Part shown: one piece after another, positions 26,042 to 35,375 of the stretch
Position numbering within the stretch: position 1 is the first letter of the stretch
Layout: every line of letters starts with the position of its first letter
Notes under the pieces: model-generated
The model's input: only the letters and a program-made list of their open reading frames with translations
Told to the model about the DNA's origin: nothing
The model's database searches: none
Made by a program: the position numbers and the translations under genes
Assembly (NCBI GenBank): GCA_041393965.1
Contig: JAWKJB010000002.1
Location: forward strand, 558,001 to 622,000
Length of the DNA: 64,000 bases
Direction: 5' to 3'
Origin: Acidimicrobiia bacterium
GTDB lineage: Bacteria > Actinomycetota > Acidimicrobiia > Spongiisociales > UBA5794

Positions 26042-26806
26042 ATGCGCATCGTCAGAACCGTGCTGGTCGCCCTCGTGGCCATGTCGATGATTGCAGCGGT
26101 CGCCGGTTCGGCGTTCGGCGCTGAGACGGGCCCCGGTGTCGTCATCGTTGCGACGCAGGAGACAACGGAAGCAACGACACCCGACACGACGACTCCACCG
26201 ACCACAACGGTCGATGCCGAGACGCCCGATGCGACGGAGACGCCTTGGTGGATCCTCGTCATGGTCGGTTTCCTCTTCGTGATCCTCGTCGCGTCGTTTG
26301 TGGCGAGGGGCCGCAAGAGCACGGTCGTTGTGGCGAGCCCGTCGGCGCCCACCTGGAAGGACCATGCACGCGCCGCGTACGCAGATGCGAGATGGCTCTA
26401 CGACGCGATGGCAGAGGACACGGCCCTGTGGCGGGGGAATGCGCAGTTCGCAGGCACCACCGAAGTCGGTGATACGGCCGGAACGGGGCGGGCGGAGACT
26501 TGGAGGGCGTTGTCGGGTCGGTTCGACCGGGTGAAGGATCGCTTGTACGCACTCGAAGCATCGGCACCTGATCGGCGCACAGCCGAAACAGCCCGCGCAG
26601 CGGTGGAGGCCATGCTCGTGCTCAGGGACGCACTCGACGCGCGTGCGGAATCGCGGTACCGGTATCGGGTGATCGATGCTGACCCGTCCGCTCCTCCGTC
26701 AGAACTCGGAGCGGCCCGCGATCGTGAAGTGAGGGCCTCGGTGAGTTTCAACACCGCAAGGGCAGGCTATGCGGAAGCCCTGACGGCCCTGTCCGGGGTG
26801 ATCTGA
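26042..26806 (+). CDS. Secreted or membrane-anchored protein of unknown function
   Basis: About 254 residues; I do not recognise a family. A signal peptide or N-terminal helix (1-27, ending SAFGAE) is followed by a Thr/Pro-rich spacer (about 35-68), a transmembrane helix (about 70-90, WWILVMVGFLFVILV) and a basic stop-transfer (RGRKS). The remaining 150 residues are soluble, Ala/Arg-rich and helical. TAGCAT (26029-26034) lies 7 bases before ATG 26042, so the mRNA may be leaderless. It converges with the dehydratase gene. Confidence 0.7.
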   Translation: MRIVRTVLVALVAMSMIAAVAGSAFGAETGPGVVIVATQETTEATTPDTTTPPTTTVDAETPDATETPWWILVMVGFLFVILVASFVARGRKSTVVVASPSAPTWKDHARAAYADARWLYDAMAEDTALWRGNAQFAGTTEVGDTAGTGRAETWRALSGRFDRVKDRLYALEASAPDRRTAETARAAVEAMLVLRDALDARAESRYRYRVIDADPSAPPSELGAARDREVRASVSFNTARAGYAEALTALSGVI

Positions 26807-26832
26807 GAGGCGTACGCCACTGCTCGCCGCGT

Positions 26833-27819
26833 TCATACCGGCCGAGACTGCCCGTGAACATCAGCATCGTGATCAGACGGAGCGCTCGACTCGCTGAACA
26901 GGGAGAGATCCATGTTGCCGCCCGAGAGAATCGCCCCCACGCGGGCGCCGGCGAACTGATCCCGGTAGCGCAACAGCGCTGCGAGCACCACTGCCCCGGA
27001 CGGTTCGACGATGAGCTTCATCCGCTCGGCGAGGAAGCGTGTGGCGGCCATGATCTCGGCCTCGGAAACGACGAGGACCCGAGTCCCTTCGCCCGACAGG
27101 ATGGCAAACGGAAGCTCCCCGATACCGGTCAGAAGACCATCGGCGATGCTCGCCTTCCCCGTCGCCGGATATCGGACGCGATCACGCAGCGACCGAAAGG
27201 CATCGTCGACCTGTTCTGGTTCGGCCCCAACCGCCCCAAGACCGTAGTGCCCGGCAACGATCGCGGTCCCCGAAAGCAACCCGCCGCCCCCGATGGGCGC
27301 AGCCAGCAGATCGAGCCGAGGGATCTCCTGAATCAACTCGAGGGCGACCGTGCCCTGCCCGGCGATGACCGAAGGATCGTCGAAGGGATGCACGACAACA
27401 GCCCCCGTGGCCTCAGCGACTTGCGCCGTGGCAGCAGCACGCTCAAGCGCAGGCACCAGCACGATGTGCGCACCGTAGGAACGAACCGCTTCCATCTTCA
27501 CCCTTGACGCGTCGTTCGGCATCACCACCGTGGCGGGTATGCCTCGCATTCGGGCCGCGTACGCGACGGCCTGCCCGTGGTTCCCCGATGAGTGGGTGAT
27601 CACCCCGCGTTCGGCTTGCGCATCCGTGAGCGACATGATGGCGTTTGTCGCGCCGCGCGCCTTGAACGCTCCCACGCGTTGAAGGTTCTCGCACTTGAGG
27701 TACACCGTCGCACCGACAAGGTCGTCAACCGCACGGGAGGTCATCACCGGCGTTCGATGCACATGGCGAGAAATCCGGTTCGCAGCATCCCGGATCTGCG
27801 CGATCGTCACGGTGCTCAT
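26833..27819 (-). CDS. PLP-dependent threonine/serine dehydratase-like enzyme
   Basis: 328 residues of fold-type II PLP enzymes. The Schiff-base Lys53 is in GAFKARGA, the substrate loop is SSGNHGQAVA and the phosphate-binding loop is GGGGLLSG. There is no C-terminal ACT domain, so it is like catabolic threonine dehydratase, serine racemase or threo-hydroxyaspartate dehydratase rather than the isoleucine-regulated IlvA. The true substrate is undetermined. ATG 27819 overlaps the upstream membrane-protein gene by ATGA; the frame extends to 28011 but only through that gene. Confidence 0.88.
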   Translation of the reverse strand: MSTVTIAQIRDAANRISRHVHRTPVMTSRAVDDLVGATVYLKCENLQRVGAFKARGATNAIMSLTDAQAERGVITHSSGNHGQAVAYAARMRGIPATVVMPNDASRVKMEAVRSYGAHIVLVPALERAAATAQVAEATGAVVVHPFDDPSVIAGQGTVALELIQEIPRLDLLAAPIGGGGLLSGTAIVAGHYGLGAVGAEPEQVDDAFRSLRDRVRYPATGKASIADGLLTGIGELPFAILSGEGTRVLVVSEAEIMAATRFLAERMKLIVEPSGAVVLAALLRYRDQFAGARVGAILSGGNMDLSLFSESSAPSDHDADVHGQSRPV

Positions 27820-28496
27820 GACGCTGCCCGGTCGACGGCCCGCACAGCCGATGTCGCGACGAAGTAGGCAGCGAGCGCGCCGGCCGCGAGCAGATGCCAG
27901 ATCGCGTGAGGTTGGAGGAGCGAGCCGGGCTCGCACAGTGGGCCGCCGGTGCGCCCGACGAAGTACGCCACGATTGCCGCGGACATGAGCACGATCGCCG
28001 CGACCCGCCACCCGCGCGCCAAGTGTCCGCTCCGCGCGAGCACGATATCAGAAGCAATAAGAGCGACGACAAGGCCAGCTGTGAGCAGGTTCGTGATGGA
28101 CGGCGCAGCAACGAGGAGGAGTGCGAGCACTGCCGAGCCGCCCGCAACGGACCCCCATGTCAAGGTCCATGGCATCCCTCGCACGCGGCCAAAGCTGATC
28201 ATCGCGAGCGTCCAGATCGTTGCAAGGAAGGTGAAGTCGTGGAGGAACTGCCCCGATTCAGCGGCCGAGCCGTGATACACGAAACTCCCGATGCCGGTTG
28301 CAACCATCAGTGACCCGAACCCGATTCGGTAGCTTCGTTCGACACCGGGCGCCGACCGCGCCCACAGGATGATCAGCACCCCTGCAACGGAGAACCCGAG
28401 GCTCGAAATCGCGTTGGCGGCCTGGAGGAGACCCCTTGCTGCGAGCGCCTCACAGTCACCGCCACCAGCGTGGAGGACACGCCCGAGATGCACCAT
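27816..28496 (-). CDS. CREST-superfamily membrane hydrolase-like protein (ceramidase-like)
   Basis: 226 residues with about seven hydrophobic helices. Conserved polar residues match the CREST superfamily (alkaline ceramidase, PAQR, Per1): Ser/His in GSFVYHGSA, His-Asp in QFLHDF, and two His in QPHAIWHLL. These would coordinate a metal inside the membrane. The substrate is unknown. ATG 28496 follows TACGGT by 6 bases, fitting a leaderless start; the longer frame to 28559 is disfavoured. It is translationally coupled to the dehydratase gene. Confidence 0.75.
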   Translation of the reverse strand: MVHLGRVLHAGGGDCEALAARGLLQAANAISSLGFSVAGVLIILWARSAPGVERSYRIGFGSLMVATGIGSFVYHGSAAESGQFLHDFTFLATIWTLAMISFGRVRGMPWTLTWGSVAGGSAVLALLLVAAPSITNLLTAGLVVALIASDIVLARSGHLARGWRVAAIVLMSAAIVAYFVGRTGGPLCEPGSLLQPHAIWHLLAAGALAAYFVATSAVRAVDRAAS

Positions 28497-28625
28497 GGGA
28501 CCACCGTACCGGTCCTTCCGACGCAACGAAGGCACACCACTCATAGTAGGTATACGCACACGGGAGGTAGTGGTATGGTGGGTTCGAGGTCATGGAAGGC
28601 GACCGACAACTGTGAGGGTCGCACC

Positions 28626-29144
28626 ATGCACAATCTCGAACAGCGAATCAGAACGACGGCATTCGCCAGCCACCGGAAGGGATACGATCGATCGGAGGTC
28701 GATACCTTCCTCGAGACCGTTGCGGACGAGGTCGCACAACTGCAGGCCGACCTGCGTCGCGAGGGAGTCCGGGTGCGGCGCCTCGAACGCGAACTGAGTG
28801 GGCTTCAGATCCAGGACATCGATGCAAGCGGCGTCTTTTTCACCGCCGCGGAGGCCAAGACCAAACTGCTCGAAGCGGCGGATCAGCAGGCGGCAGCGAT
28901 TGTCGCGGCCGCCAAGGAGGAGGCCCAGCGGCTCACCCACGAACCGACTGCCGAGTCGGTGGACGCTTCGATCAACGATGCGCTCGCGGTCGCAGCCGCG
29001 ATCGAACGCGCAGCCAACGAGATCGCCGCATCGATCACGGCCGACGCCCAAGCCGAAGCGAAGCGAATCCGCGACGACGCCGAGGTCGTGACCAAAGCCG
29101 GCGACGACGCGCAACCAAGAGAGGTCCTTCACCGGTACGGATAG
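28626..29144 (+). CDS. DivIVA-domain coiled-coil protein
   Basis: About 172 residues. The N-terminus (FASHRKGYDRSEVDTFLETVADEV) is the DivIVA membrane-curvature-sensing domain; the rest is Ala/Glu-rich coiled coil (about 30-160) ending RYG. DivIVA/Wag31 proteins organise polar growth or division in actinobacteria. It is shorter than Wag31 and lacks recognisable extra motifs, so it may be a secondary paralogue. ATG 28626 has GAGGG nearby and the family-like start; ATG 28575 with GGGAGG is an equally good ribosome site and would add 17 residues. Confidence 0.8.
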   Translation: MHNLEQRIRTTAFASHRKGYDRSEVDTFLETVADEVAQLQADLRREGVRVRRLERELSGLQIQDIDASGVFFTAAEAKTKLLEAADQQAAAIVAAAKEEAQRLTHEPTAESVDASINDALAVAAAIERAANEIAASITADAQAEAKRIRDDAEVVTKAGDDAQPREVLHRYG

Positions 29145-29183
29145 TTGCCGATACCATTCCAAGACGCGAAAAATGTGCGGACC

Positions 29184-30347
29184 ATGGCGCAACGAACCGT
29201 AACTCCCCATCCGAAACGGCCACCCCCTGGCTTCACGGTGCCAGATGACGATGATGCTGTCATGTCGGGCGGCGCCTTCGGGTTCCTCGTCCTTGTCGCC
29301 TTTGTCGTCCTCGCTGTTGCCGCCATCGTCATCGGTACCTCATGGATCGAGTCGGATATCGAAAGCCGTACCGAGGGACTGCTGGCGGCGAACGGCCTCG
29401 ACGGTGTCCTCGTCGCAGCGCACGGAACCGATGTCGAACTCTCTGGATCGATGCAAGAAGGCATGTCCGAAGAGGCAGTCTTCGATGCCGTTCTCCAACT
29501 CGCCGGGGTGACCCGCGTTGATGGCAAGATTTGGATTGTCACCGCTGACCAGATCGATGATGCGGTTCTTGTCGGTGATCCGATCGAGGTCGTCTGGAGC
29601 AACGATGCAGCGGTCGTTTCGGGAGAGATCTCGACCGACGAGCGGAGAAGCCACATCAAGTCGACGCTGGCTGGTTCGTTTGCCAGCGTCGATGTGGAGG
29701 AGCTCACCGTCGTCGAAGGCATTGCCGATGAGAAGGACTGGATCGGAACCGTTCTGTCTCTGGTCATCGCTGTGGAGAAAGAGGTGACCGACGGGCGGGT
29801 GATGGTGTTCCCAGTGGACCAGTTGCTTGTGGTGGCAGGCGAGGTGCCCGACAAGGGCCTCCGGAACGCCCTCAACAACACGATCGCGGAGGCGGCCTCC
29901 AAGATAGGTTTCGATGTGAATCCTGCCATCCGTGTGCCCGAGGACGAACCCACCAAGGAGGAGGTCGACGCTCTCCAGACCGAGATCAACGAACTGATTC
30001 TCGACCAGGTCGTCGAGTTCGAAGTGCAGAGCGATGTCATCACCAAGGCAGGGCAGCTGCTCCTCGACGGCATCCTCGTCAAACTTGAGACCGCACCCGA
30101 GATCCGCGTCGAGATCGCCGGTCACGCCGACGCGAATGGATCCGCGGAAGCCAACATGCAGCTCTCCGAGGACCGAGCAAGGGCGGTCCTTGCATACTTC
30201 GTCGCGCACGGCCAGTCACCCGATCGATTCGATGTCGTCTGGTTCGGTGAGTCGCAGCCGATCGCCGACAACAACACCGAAGAAGGCAGGGCACGGAACC
30301 GTAGAATCGAATTCAAGGCTCTGTACGAAGAGGAGGACACGCCATGA
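29184..30347 (+). CDS. OmpA/BON-domain membrane protein, ArfA-like
   Basis: About 387 residues. A Pro-rich cytoplasmic tail leads to one transmembrane helix (about 33-53, FLVLVAFVVLAVAAIVI), then two BON-like repeats (GLDGVLVAAHGTDVELSGSM; SFASVDVEELTVVEG) and a C-terminal OmpA peptidoglycan-binding domain (EIAGHADANG ... LSEDRARAVLAYFV ... RARNRRIEF). This order is the same as Mycobacterium ArfA (Rv0899). Its job there is linked to acid or ammonia response, but that is debated. The frame extends to TTG 29145; ATG 29184 is preferred. It overlaps a 40-residue membrane ORF by ATGA. Confidence 0.85.
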   Translation: MAQRTVTPHPKRPPPGFTVPDDDDAVMSGGAFGFLVLVAFVVLAVAAIVIGTSWIESDIESRTEGLLAANGLDGVLVAAHGTDVELSGSMQEGMSEEAVFDAVLQLAGVTRVDGKIWIVTADQIDDAVLVGDPIEVVWSNDAAVVSGEISTDERRSHIKSTLAGSFASVDVEELTVVEGIADEKDWIGTVLSLVIAVEKEVTDGRVMVFPVDQLLVVAGEVPDKGLRNALNNTIAEAASKIGFDVNPAIRVPEDEPTKEEVDALQTEINELILDQVVEFEVQSDVITKAGQLLLDGILVKLETAPEIRVEIAGHADANGSAEANMQLSEDRARAVLAYFVAHGQSPDRFDVVWFGESQPIADNNTEEGRARNRRIEFKALYEEEDTP

Positions 30348-30466
30348 CCTATGTCGCTGGCCAGATCCTCATCTTCATCATCATCGCCGTCATCTTCGGC
30401 TTCCTCATCGGATGGACGGTGCAATCACGACGCGGGGCTCGCCGGAAACGCCGCCGTCGACTCTGA
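30344..30466 (+). CDS. Small single-pass membrane protein downstream of the ArfA-like gene
   Basis: A 40-residue ORF, MTYVAGQILIFIIIAVIFGF onward, with one hydrophobic helix (about 4-25) and a very basic tail (RRGARRKRRRRL). It starts in an ATGA overlap with the ArfA-like gene, so it is likely translated with it. Mycobacterial arfA is followed by the small membrane-protein genes arfB and arfC; this ORF holds the same position, though sequence similarity cannot be judged at this length. Confidence 0.7.
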   Translation: MTYVAGQILIFIIIAVIFGFLIGWTVQSRRGARRKRRRRL

Positions 30467-30488
30467 GTAGGATTCCCGGGTCCTTCCC

Positions 30489-31790
30489 TCATGGGGTACT
30501 TCTCGCCATCACCCGTTCCCTGTGCAGCGGCGTGCGGACCAGGAGCAACGCAACGAGCAGCACGGCGCTCGAGCCTCCGACATACACCGGGATGATGCCG
30601 AAGATGCCAGCAAGAATGCCCCCGAGCGCCGCCCCGACCGGGAGCCCTGACCATGCAAGCGTTCGAGAGGCAGAGATCACCCTCCCCATCTGATCGGCGG
30701 GTGCGAGCTTCTGTCGCAGCGTCATGAGCGAGACATTGACCCAGGTCACCCCGCTGAGGGCAACGCCCGCAGGAACGACAGCAACCCAGCTGCGCAGCAT
30801 GGCCACCGCGAGGAAACCCCCACCGAGCATGACGAGCCCCACGATGTACATCGTGCCGAGCGAGACATGCCGTGCAACCCTCCCAGCGAACGCCACGCCG
30901 ATCGAGCCGATAGCCGCCTGAAGGGCGATGAAGAGCCCAACAGCAAGCCCCTCCCGTGATGCGACATCGGTGATGGCTTCGATGTGGAGCACTTCTTGGG
31001 CAACAAACAGCACCAAGAGCGCCTCAAGCGGTTGGAAGACGAGGTTGGTCATGGTGCCGCCGAGCGTTCCCCAGCGCAGGACCGGCTCGGAAAACAGCAC
31101 CCGAAGTCCGCTTGCGAGCGCGACGCGGAACCGCTCCGCAGCGACTGCCGCGCTGCGGCGAATCGGCCGAATCTGGACAAGGAACACCGCCGAGACCACA
31201 AATGTCAGGGCATTCAGGCCGAATGCCACGGCGAAGCCTCCGCTCACGGTCACGGCGAGCCCACCGACGAGGGGCCCAACCGACAGGGCAATGGTGCGAG
31301 CGAGCCCGAGTCGAGCGTTGCCGGTGATCAGATCCGAATCGAGAAGACACCGCGTCATGTAAGTCTGAAGCCCCGAATCGAACAGGACCGACAGGGAGCC
31401 GACGAGGAACGCGACGACGAACACCGCGATGGCGCTGGTTCGCACGGTCAACTCGGGTCCCCACTCCGAGGCGAGGAATGCGAGCAACACGAATGCGAGC
31501 GCCCGTGCGAGATCCGCAGCAACGAGCAACCGACCGAGACGCTTCATCCGATCGAGCAGTACCCCCGCGGCAAGACCGAAAAGCACCATGGGAAGGGTCT
31601 CGGCAAACGCCGTCAGTCCGAGGTCGAGTGCCTCTCCGGTGAGGGAAAGCATGAAGTACGGGAGGGTGAAGAACGCGACATAGTCCCCGAACAGGGAGAC
31701 GCTCTGCCCCGCAACAAGTGGAAGCAGGTTGGCGCGGGCGCGTCCGATGACGGCACCGGGAACGGTGTTGCCTTCCGCTGGCTGATCCAC
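30489..31790 (-). CDS. MFS transporter, probable drug/metabolite exporter
   Basis: About 433 residues with twelve predicted transmembrane helices. The loop 2-3 motif is AGVLLDRMKRLGRLL, close to the MFS motif A (GxLxDRxxRR). The overall pattern resembles the MFS_3/enterobactin-exporter-type group; the cargo is unknown. The start is GTG 31790, which has GGGAG and TACGAT just upstream; the frame stays open to 31892 but has no better start. Its 3' end converges with the small membrane-protein gene, 22 bases apart. Confidence 0.85.
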   Translation of the reverse strand: MDQPAEGNTVPGAVIGRARANLLPLVAGQSVSLFGDYVAFFTLPYFMLSLTGEALDLGLTAFAETLPMVLFGLAAGVLLDRMKRLGRLLVAADLARALAFVLLAFLASEWGPELTVRTSAIAVFVVAFLVGSLSVLFDSGLQTYMTRCLLDSDLITGNARLGLARTIALSVGPLVGGLAVTVSGGFAVAFGLNALTFVVSAVFLVQIRPIRRSAAVAAERFRVALASGLRVLFSEPVLRWGTLGGTMTNLVFQPLEALLVLFVAQEVLHIEAITDVASREGLAVGLFIALQAAIGSIGVAFAGRVARHVSLGTMYIVGLVMLGGGFLAVAMLRSWVAVVPAGVALSGVTWVNVSLMTLRQKLAPADQMGRVISASRTLAWSGLPVGAALGGILAGIFGIIPVYVGGSSAVLLVALLLVRTPLHRERVMARSTP

Positions 31791-31867
31791 GATCTCCCAT
31801 CGTAGCAACCCGCCCTCGCGGTACGCTTCGAGCACGCGGGAGCGGTACCCTGTCTCGTGGAGGACCC

Positions 31868-32209
31868 ATGGCAGAACTACAGGACATCCCAAGAATGGTC
31901 GGTGAGTTCACGACGATGGCCAGGGAGTACCTTCGTCAGGAAACCATCGAGCCAGTCAAGAAGCTCGGAGCCTTCGCCGGCAAGTCGATCGCCGCTGCGT
32001 TGCTGTGGTCAGCGGCACTTGTTCTCCTTTCGGTTGCCGGTCTCAGGGCACTGCTCGATGTGCTCCCCACGGGGGCGTACTGGCAGGCGCTCGGTTACGG
32101 CATCTTCGTGCTCGTGCTGGTCGCGCTGTGCGGCATCCTCATCGGGCTTGTCCCGGACCGAGGGGTACACGATGCCGCTGGTCCGGCCCTCGATGAGGAG
32201 TCGGCATGA
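31868..32209 (+). CDS. Membrane protein of the phage-holin/DUF1469-like type
   Basis: 113 residues. An amphipathic N-terminus (1-40) is followed by two transmembrane helices (about 41-64 and 73-96), with an acidic tail. This resembles the Actinobacteria 'phage holin family' (DUF1469) proteins, which despite their name are chromosomal; function is not established. GGAGG lies 4 bases before ATG 31868. It overlaps the next small ORF by ATGA and begins a run of four small membrane ORFs that leads into trmI and the proteasome genes. Confidence 0.7.
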   Translation: MAELQDIPRMVGEFTTMAREYLRQETIEPVKKLGAFAGKSIAAALLWSAALVLLSVAGLRALLDVLPTGAYWQALGYGIFVLVLVALCGILIGLVPDRGVHDAAGPALDEESA

Positions 32210-32403
32210 CCACGATCAACAAGGCAGATCTCGAAGCGAAACTGCGCGAGATCGAAGGGGTCGTGACGGACTTCGAGGAGGAGGCGAGATCCAATGCCGC
32301 CACCGTCGCAGTGGTCGCGGGTATCGCCGTCGTCGTGATCGTGGCGGTGATCGCATGGAGGTCCCGACGCTCGAAGATCCGCGTCGAGGTATACCAGCAG
32401 TGA
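32206..32403 (+). CDS. Small membrane protein of unknown function (65 residues)
   Basis: Residues 1-30 are charged and helical (KADLEAKLREIEGVVTDFEEEAR); one transmembrane helix follows (about 32-50, VAVVAGIAVVVIVAVIAW) and then a basic segment. I recognise no family. It is coupled to the gene before (ATGA) and the gene after (GTGA), so it probably works with them. Confidence 0.65.
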   Translation: MTTINKADLEAKLREIEGVVTDFEEEARSNAATVAVVAGIAVVVIVAVIAWRSRRSKIRVEVYQQ

Positions 32404-32660
32404 AGCCCGGCGCACTCCTCCGGTTCTGGTTCCGCCGCCGGTTTCATCCGCTGACCCGCATCGGATGGGCAACGACGCGCACGGCGGGGACGAACACACA
32501 GACGATGGTTGGTCTGTCCCTGATCGGCGCTGGCTGGTACCTGAAACGGAGGACCAAGAAGGCTCACTTGTACACCCACATCCTCGGTGACGGCGAAAGC
32601 GTGCGGATCACGGTCCGGAAGGGAGCCGTGCCCCTCGCCGACACGACGATCGGCCGCTGA
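32400..32660 (+). CDS. Small basic protein of unknown function (86 residues)
   Basis: The GTG at 32400 overlaps the previous stop codon (GTGA). The protein begins MKPGALLRFWFRRRF, has a weakly hydrophobic middle (TQTMVGLSLIGAGWYL) next to RRTKK, and ends with a beta-rich segment (SVRITVRKGAVPLAD). The frame is open far upstream, but only through the neighbouring genes. No function can be assigned. Confidence 0.65.
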   Translation: MKPGALLRFWFRRRFHPLTRIGWATTRTAGTNTQTMVGLSLIGAGWYLKRRTKKAHLYTHILGDGESVRITVRKGAVPLADTTIGR

Positions 32661-32663
32661 ATC

Positions 32664-32765
32664 GTGTCCCGAAACCGTCGTCGCATGATCCAGATCGTCA
32701 TCTGGATCGTCGTGGTCATGATGACGCTCACCTTCGTAGCTGCGTTGCTTCCCGCTGTGACATGA
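32664..32765 (+). CDS. Very small membrane protein upstream of trmI (33 residues)
   Basis: GTG 32664 begins MSRNRRRMIQIVIWIVVVMM and continues to a TGA at 32763. It is an Arg-rich tip followed by a single hydrophobic helix (about 9-31). It fits between the basic ORF and trmI with only 3 bases before it and 19 after it. Its position and simple design suggest a real small protein, but the evidence is limited to reading-frame fit. Confidence 0.5.
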   Translation: MSRNRRRMIQIVIWIVVVMMTLTFVAALLPAVT

Positions 32766-32784
32766 CCGACCACATCCCGGATAC

Positions 32785-33567
32785 ATGAGCGACCCGCTTT
32801 TTGCAGAAGGCGAGTCGTGCCTCGCATACGACCATCGCGGGAAGCGGCACCTGTTGTCCCTGAAAGCTGGTGACACCTTCCACTACGACCGCGGCACCAT
32901 CGCGCACGACGACATCATCGGAAGGCCGGAAGGGTCCGCTGTTGTTTCCACGATGGGTTCCGAGGTCGTCGTCGTGCGTCCCCGACTCGCCGATTATGTG
33001 CTGAAGATGAAGCGGGGCGCCGCCGTCGTCTATCCGAAGGATGCCGGAGCGATCGTGACCTGGGCAGACATCGCTCCCGGTCACAGCGTGGTCGAGGCAG
33101 GGACGGGTTCGGGTGCGCTCACCCTTGTGTTGTCCCGGGCCGTCGGACCCGAGGGACGGGTCGTGACCGTCGAACGGCGCGGCGACCACTTGACGCATGC
33201 CAAACGGGTGATCGCCGGTTTCGCGGGAAGCGTACCGCACAATGTGACATTCATCGAGGGCTCCGTCGAACACGAGCTCGAATCCATCGTTCCGGACCGG
33301 GTCGTGCTCGACCTTCCCGAACCGTGGGCCGTCGTGCCGGTCGCTGCGTCACAGCTCACCGGCGGGGGAGTGCTCGCCGCCTACCTCCCGACGGTGCCCC
33401 AGGTTCAGCAGCTCAGGGACGCAATCGCCGATGCAGGGGTGTTCTTCGAGATCGACACCTTCGAGATCATCATGCGCTCATGGTCGGTCTCGGGACGGTC
33501 GGTGCGCCCCGAACACCGGATGGTGGGCCATACGGGGTTCATCACCGTCGGGAGGCGACGGCTGTAG
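32785..33567 (+). CDS. trmI: tRNA (adenine-58-N1)-methyltransferase TrmI
   Basis: 260 residues. An N-terminal beta domain is followed by a Rossmann methyltransferase domain with the SAM motif [20 protein letters not shown] (about 102-121) and the catalytic-region motif VVLDLPEPW. It makes m1A58 in the tRNA T-loop as a homotetramer. In Mycobacterium trmI (Rv2118c) likewise lies just upstream of mpa, supporting the call. Start ATG 32785 matches the family. Confidence 0.94.
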   Translation: MSDPLFAEGESCLAYDHRGKRHLLSLKAGDTFHYDRGTIAHDDIIGRPEGSAVVSTMGSEVVVVRPRLADYVLKMKRGAAVVYPKDAGAIVTWADIAPGHSVVEAGTGSGALTLVLSRAVGPEGRVVTVERRGDHLTHAKRVIAGFAGSVPHNVTFIEGSVEHELESIVPDRVVLDLPEPWAVVPVAASQLTGGGVLAAYLPTVPQVQQLRDAIADAGVFFEIDTFEIIMRSWSVSGRSVRPEHRMVGHTGFITVGRRRL

Positions 33568-33658
33568 GCACGCCGCGCCACGATGGTCGCAGACGCAGCC
33601 GAGATGCCGTCCTACACTCGCCATCGACGATGTCAACCGACCGCCGAGGAGGTCGCAG

Positions 33659-35371
33659 ATGTCCGAAAGGGACCAGGCCGAGTTCCAGCAGCAGGTTCGC
33701 GCGCTCGAGGCTGAGATCAATGTGCTCCGAGGTCGACTCCAGGATGCACCACGCCGAGTACGACTCCTCGAGGACCGGCTCGTCGATGTGCGCAACCAGC
33801 TGACGCAGGCACAGGGTCAGAACGAGAAGCTGAGCCTCGTCCTTCGTGAGACCCGCGAACAGCTTGCGCTGCTGCGCGACGAGGTCGAGAAGTTGACCGC
33901 GCCCCCCAATCCCTTCGGTACGGTGCTCCAGGTCAATGCGGACGGGACGGTTGATGTCACCTCATCGGGACGGAAGCTCCGTGTGGCGGTGGAGCCGACC
34001 GTCGAGGTGAAAGAGCTCGAAAAGGGCCAAGAGGTGATTCTCAACGAGGCCTTCAACATCGTCGATGTCCGCTCGTTCGAGACGACAGGTGATGTGGTGA
34101 CCGTCAAGGAGGTGCTCAACGACGCCCGGCTCGTGGTGATCGGACGAGGAGACGAAGAACGCGTGGTATCGCTCGGCGCACCAGCCACCGATGTCCACAT
34201 CCGGGCGGGCAACCATGTGCGGCTCGACACCAAGACCGGCCTGGTGCTCGAGCGCATCGAGCGTCCCGAGGTCGAAGAGCTCGTCTTGGAAGAAGTGCCC
34301 GATGTCACCTATCACGACATCGGGGGACTCGACGAGCAGATCGAGATCATTCGCGACGCTGTTGAGCTTCCCTACCTCCATCGGGATCGTTTCGCCGCGT
34401 ACGACCTGACAGCTCCGAAGGGAGTCCTGTTGTATGGACCACCCGGCTGCGGCAAGACGCTGATCGCCAAGGCCGTTGCGAACTCCCTCGCCAAGGCAGT
34501 CGGCGAGCACACCCAGAGCGAAGACACCCGTTCGTATTTCCTCAATGTGAAAGGTCCCGAGCTCCTCAACAAGTATGTGGGGGAGACCGAGCGACAGATT
34601 CGCCTCATCTTCCAGCGCGCGAAGGAGAAGTCAGACGAAGGGGTACCGGTGATCGTCTTTTTCGACGAGATGGATTCCTTGTTCCGAACCCGAGGGACGG
34701 GCGTTTCATCTGATGTGGAATCGACGATCGTGCCACAGCTCCTCAGCGAACTCGACGGGGTGGAATCCCTCAAGAATGTGATCGTGATCGGGGCATCGAA
34801 CCGAGAGGATCTCATCGATCCGGCCATTCTGCGGCCGGGACGCCTCGATGTGAAGATCAAGATCGAACGCCCGGGCCCGGATGCCGCACGCCGGATCTTC
34901 GCGATCTACCTCGCCGGTTCGCTGCCGTTCGATGACGAAGAGGTCGCCGCTGCCGGTTCGGTCGAAAGCCTTGTCGAAGCGACCGTCGACGCGGCGGTGG
35001 ATGCGATGTATGCGGAGTCGGCGGAGAACCGTTTCCTCGAGGTCACCTATGCAAACGGTGACCGTGAAGAGCTGTACTTCAAGGACTTCGCGTCGGGTGC
35101 AATGATCGAGAACATCGTGAGGAGGGCGAAGAAGGAGGCGATCAAGCGCGAGATCGACGGTGGCACTTCGGGGCTGCGCGCCGAGGATCTCATCGACGCC
35201 ATCCAGCGGGAGTTCAAGGAGCAGGAGGATCTTCCGAACACGACGAATCCCGACGACTGGGCGAGGATCTCGGGGAAGAAGGGCGAACGCATCGTGTATG
35301 TTCGCACCCTCATCGACGGTGAGGGAGAGCAACGCTCCATCGAGACGGCGTCACCCGGCCAGTATCTGTAG
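33659..35371 (+). CDS. mpa: Proteasome-associated AAA+ ATPase (Mpa/ARC)
   Basis: 570 residues. A coiled coil (about 5-78) captures Pup, then come tandem OB domains (about 85-205) and one AAA+ module with Walker A GPPGCGKT (260-267), Walker [10 protein letters not shown] and [11 protein letters not shown]. The C-terminus is GQYL, with the penultimate Tyr that docks into the proteasome alpha ring. Mpa unfolds pupylated proteins and feeds them to the 20S core. The frame extends upstream to 33431, but ATG 33659 has a GAGGAGG ribosome site and matches the family start. Confidence 0.97.
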   Translation: MSERDQAEFQQQVRALEAEINVLRGRLQDAPRRVRLLEDRLVDVRNQLTQAQGQNEKLSLVLRETREQLALLRDEVEKLTAPPNPFGTVLQVNADGTVDVTSSGRKLRVAVEPTVEVKELEKGQEVILNEAFNIVDVRSFETTGDVVTVKEVLNDARLVVIGRGDEERVVSLGAPATDVHIRAGNHVRLDTKTGLVLERIERPEVEELVLEEVPDVTYHDIGGLDEQIEIIRDAVELPYLHRDRFAAYDLTAPKGVLLYGPPGCGKTLIAKAVANSLAKAVGEHTQSEDTRSYFLNVKGPELLNKYVGETERQIRLIFQRAKEKSDEGVPVIVFFDEMDSLFRTRGTGVSSDVESTIVPQLLSELDGVESLKNVIVIGASNREDLIDPAILRPGRLDVKIKIERPGPDAARRIFAIYLAGSLPFDDEEVAAAGSVESLVEATVDAAVDAMYAESAENRFLEVTYANGDREELYFKDFASGAMIENIVRRAKKEAIKREIDGGTSGLRAEDLIDAIQREFKEQEDLPNTTNPDDWARISGKKGERIVYVRTLIDGEGEQRSIETASPGQYL

Positions 35372-35375
35372 AACC

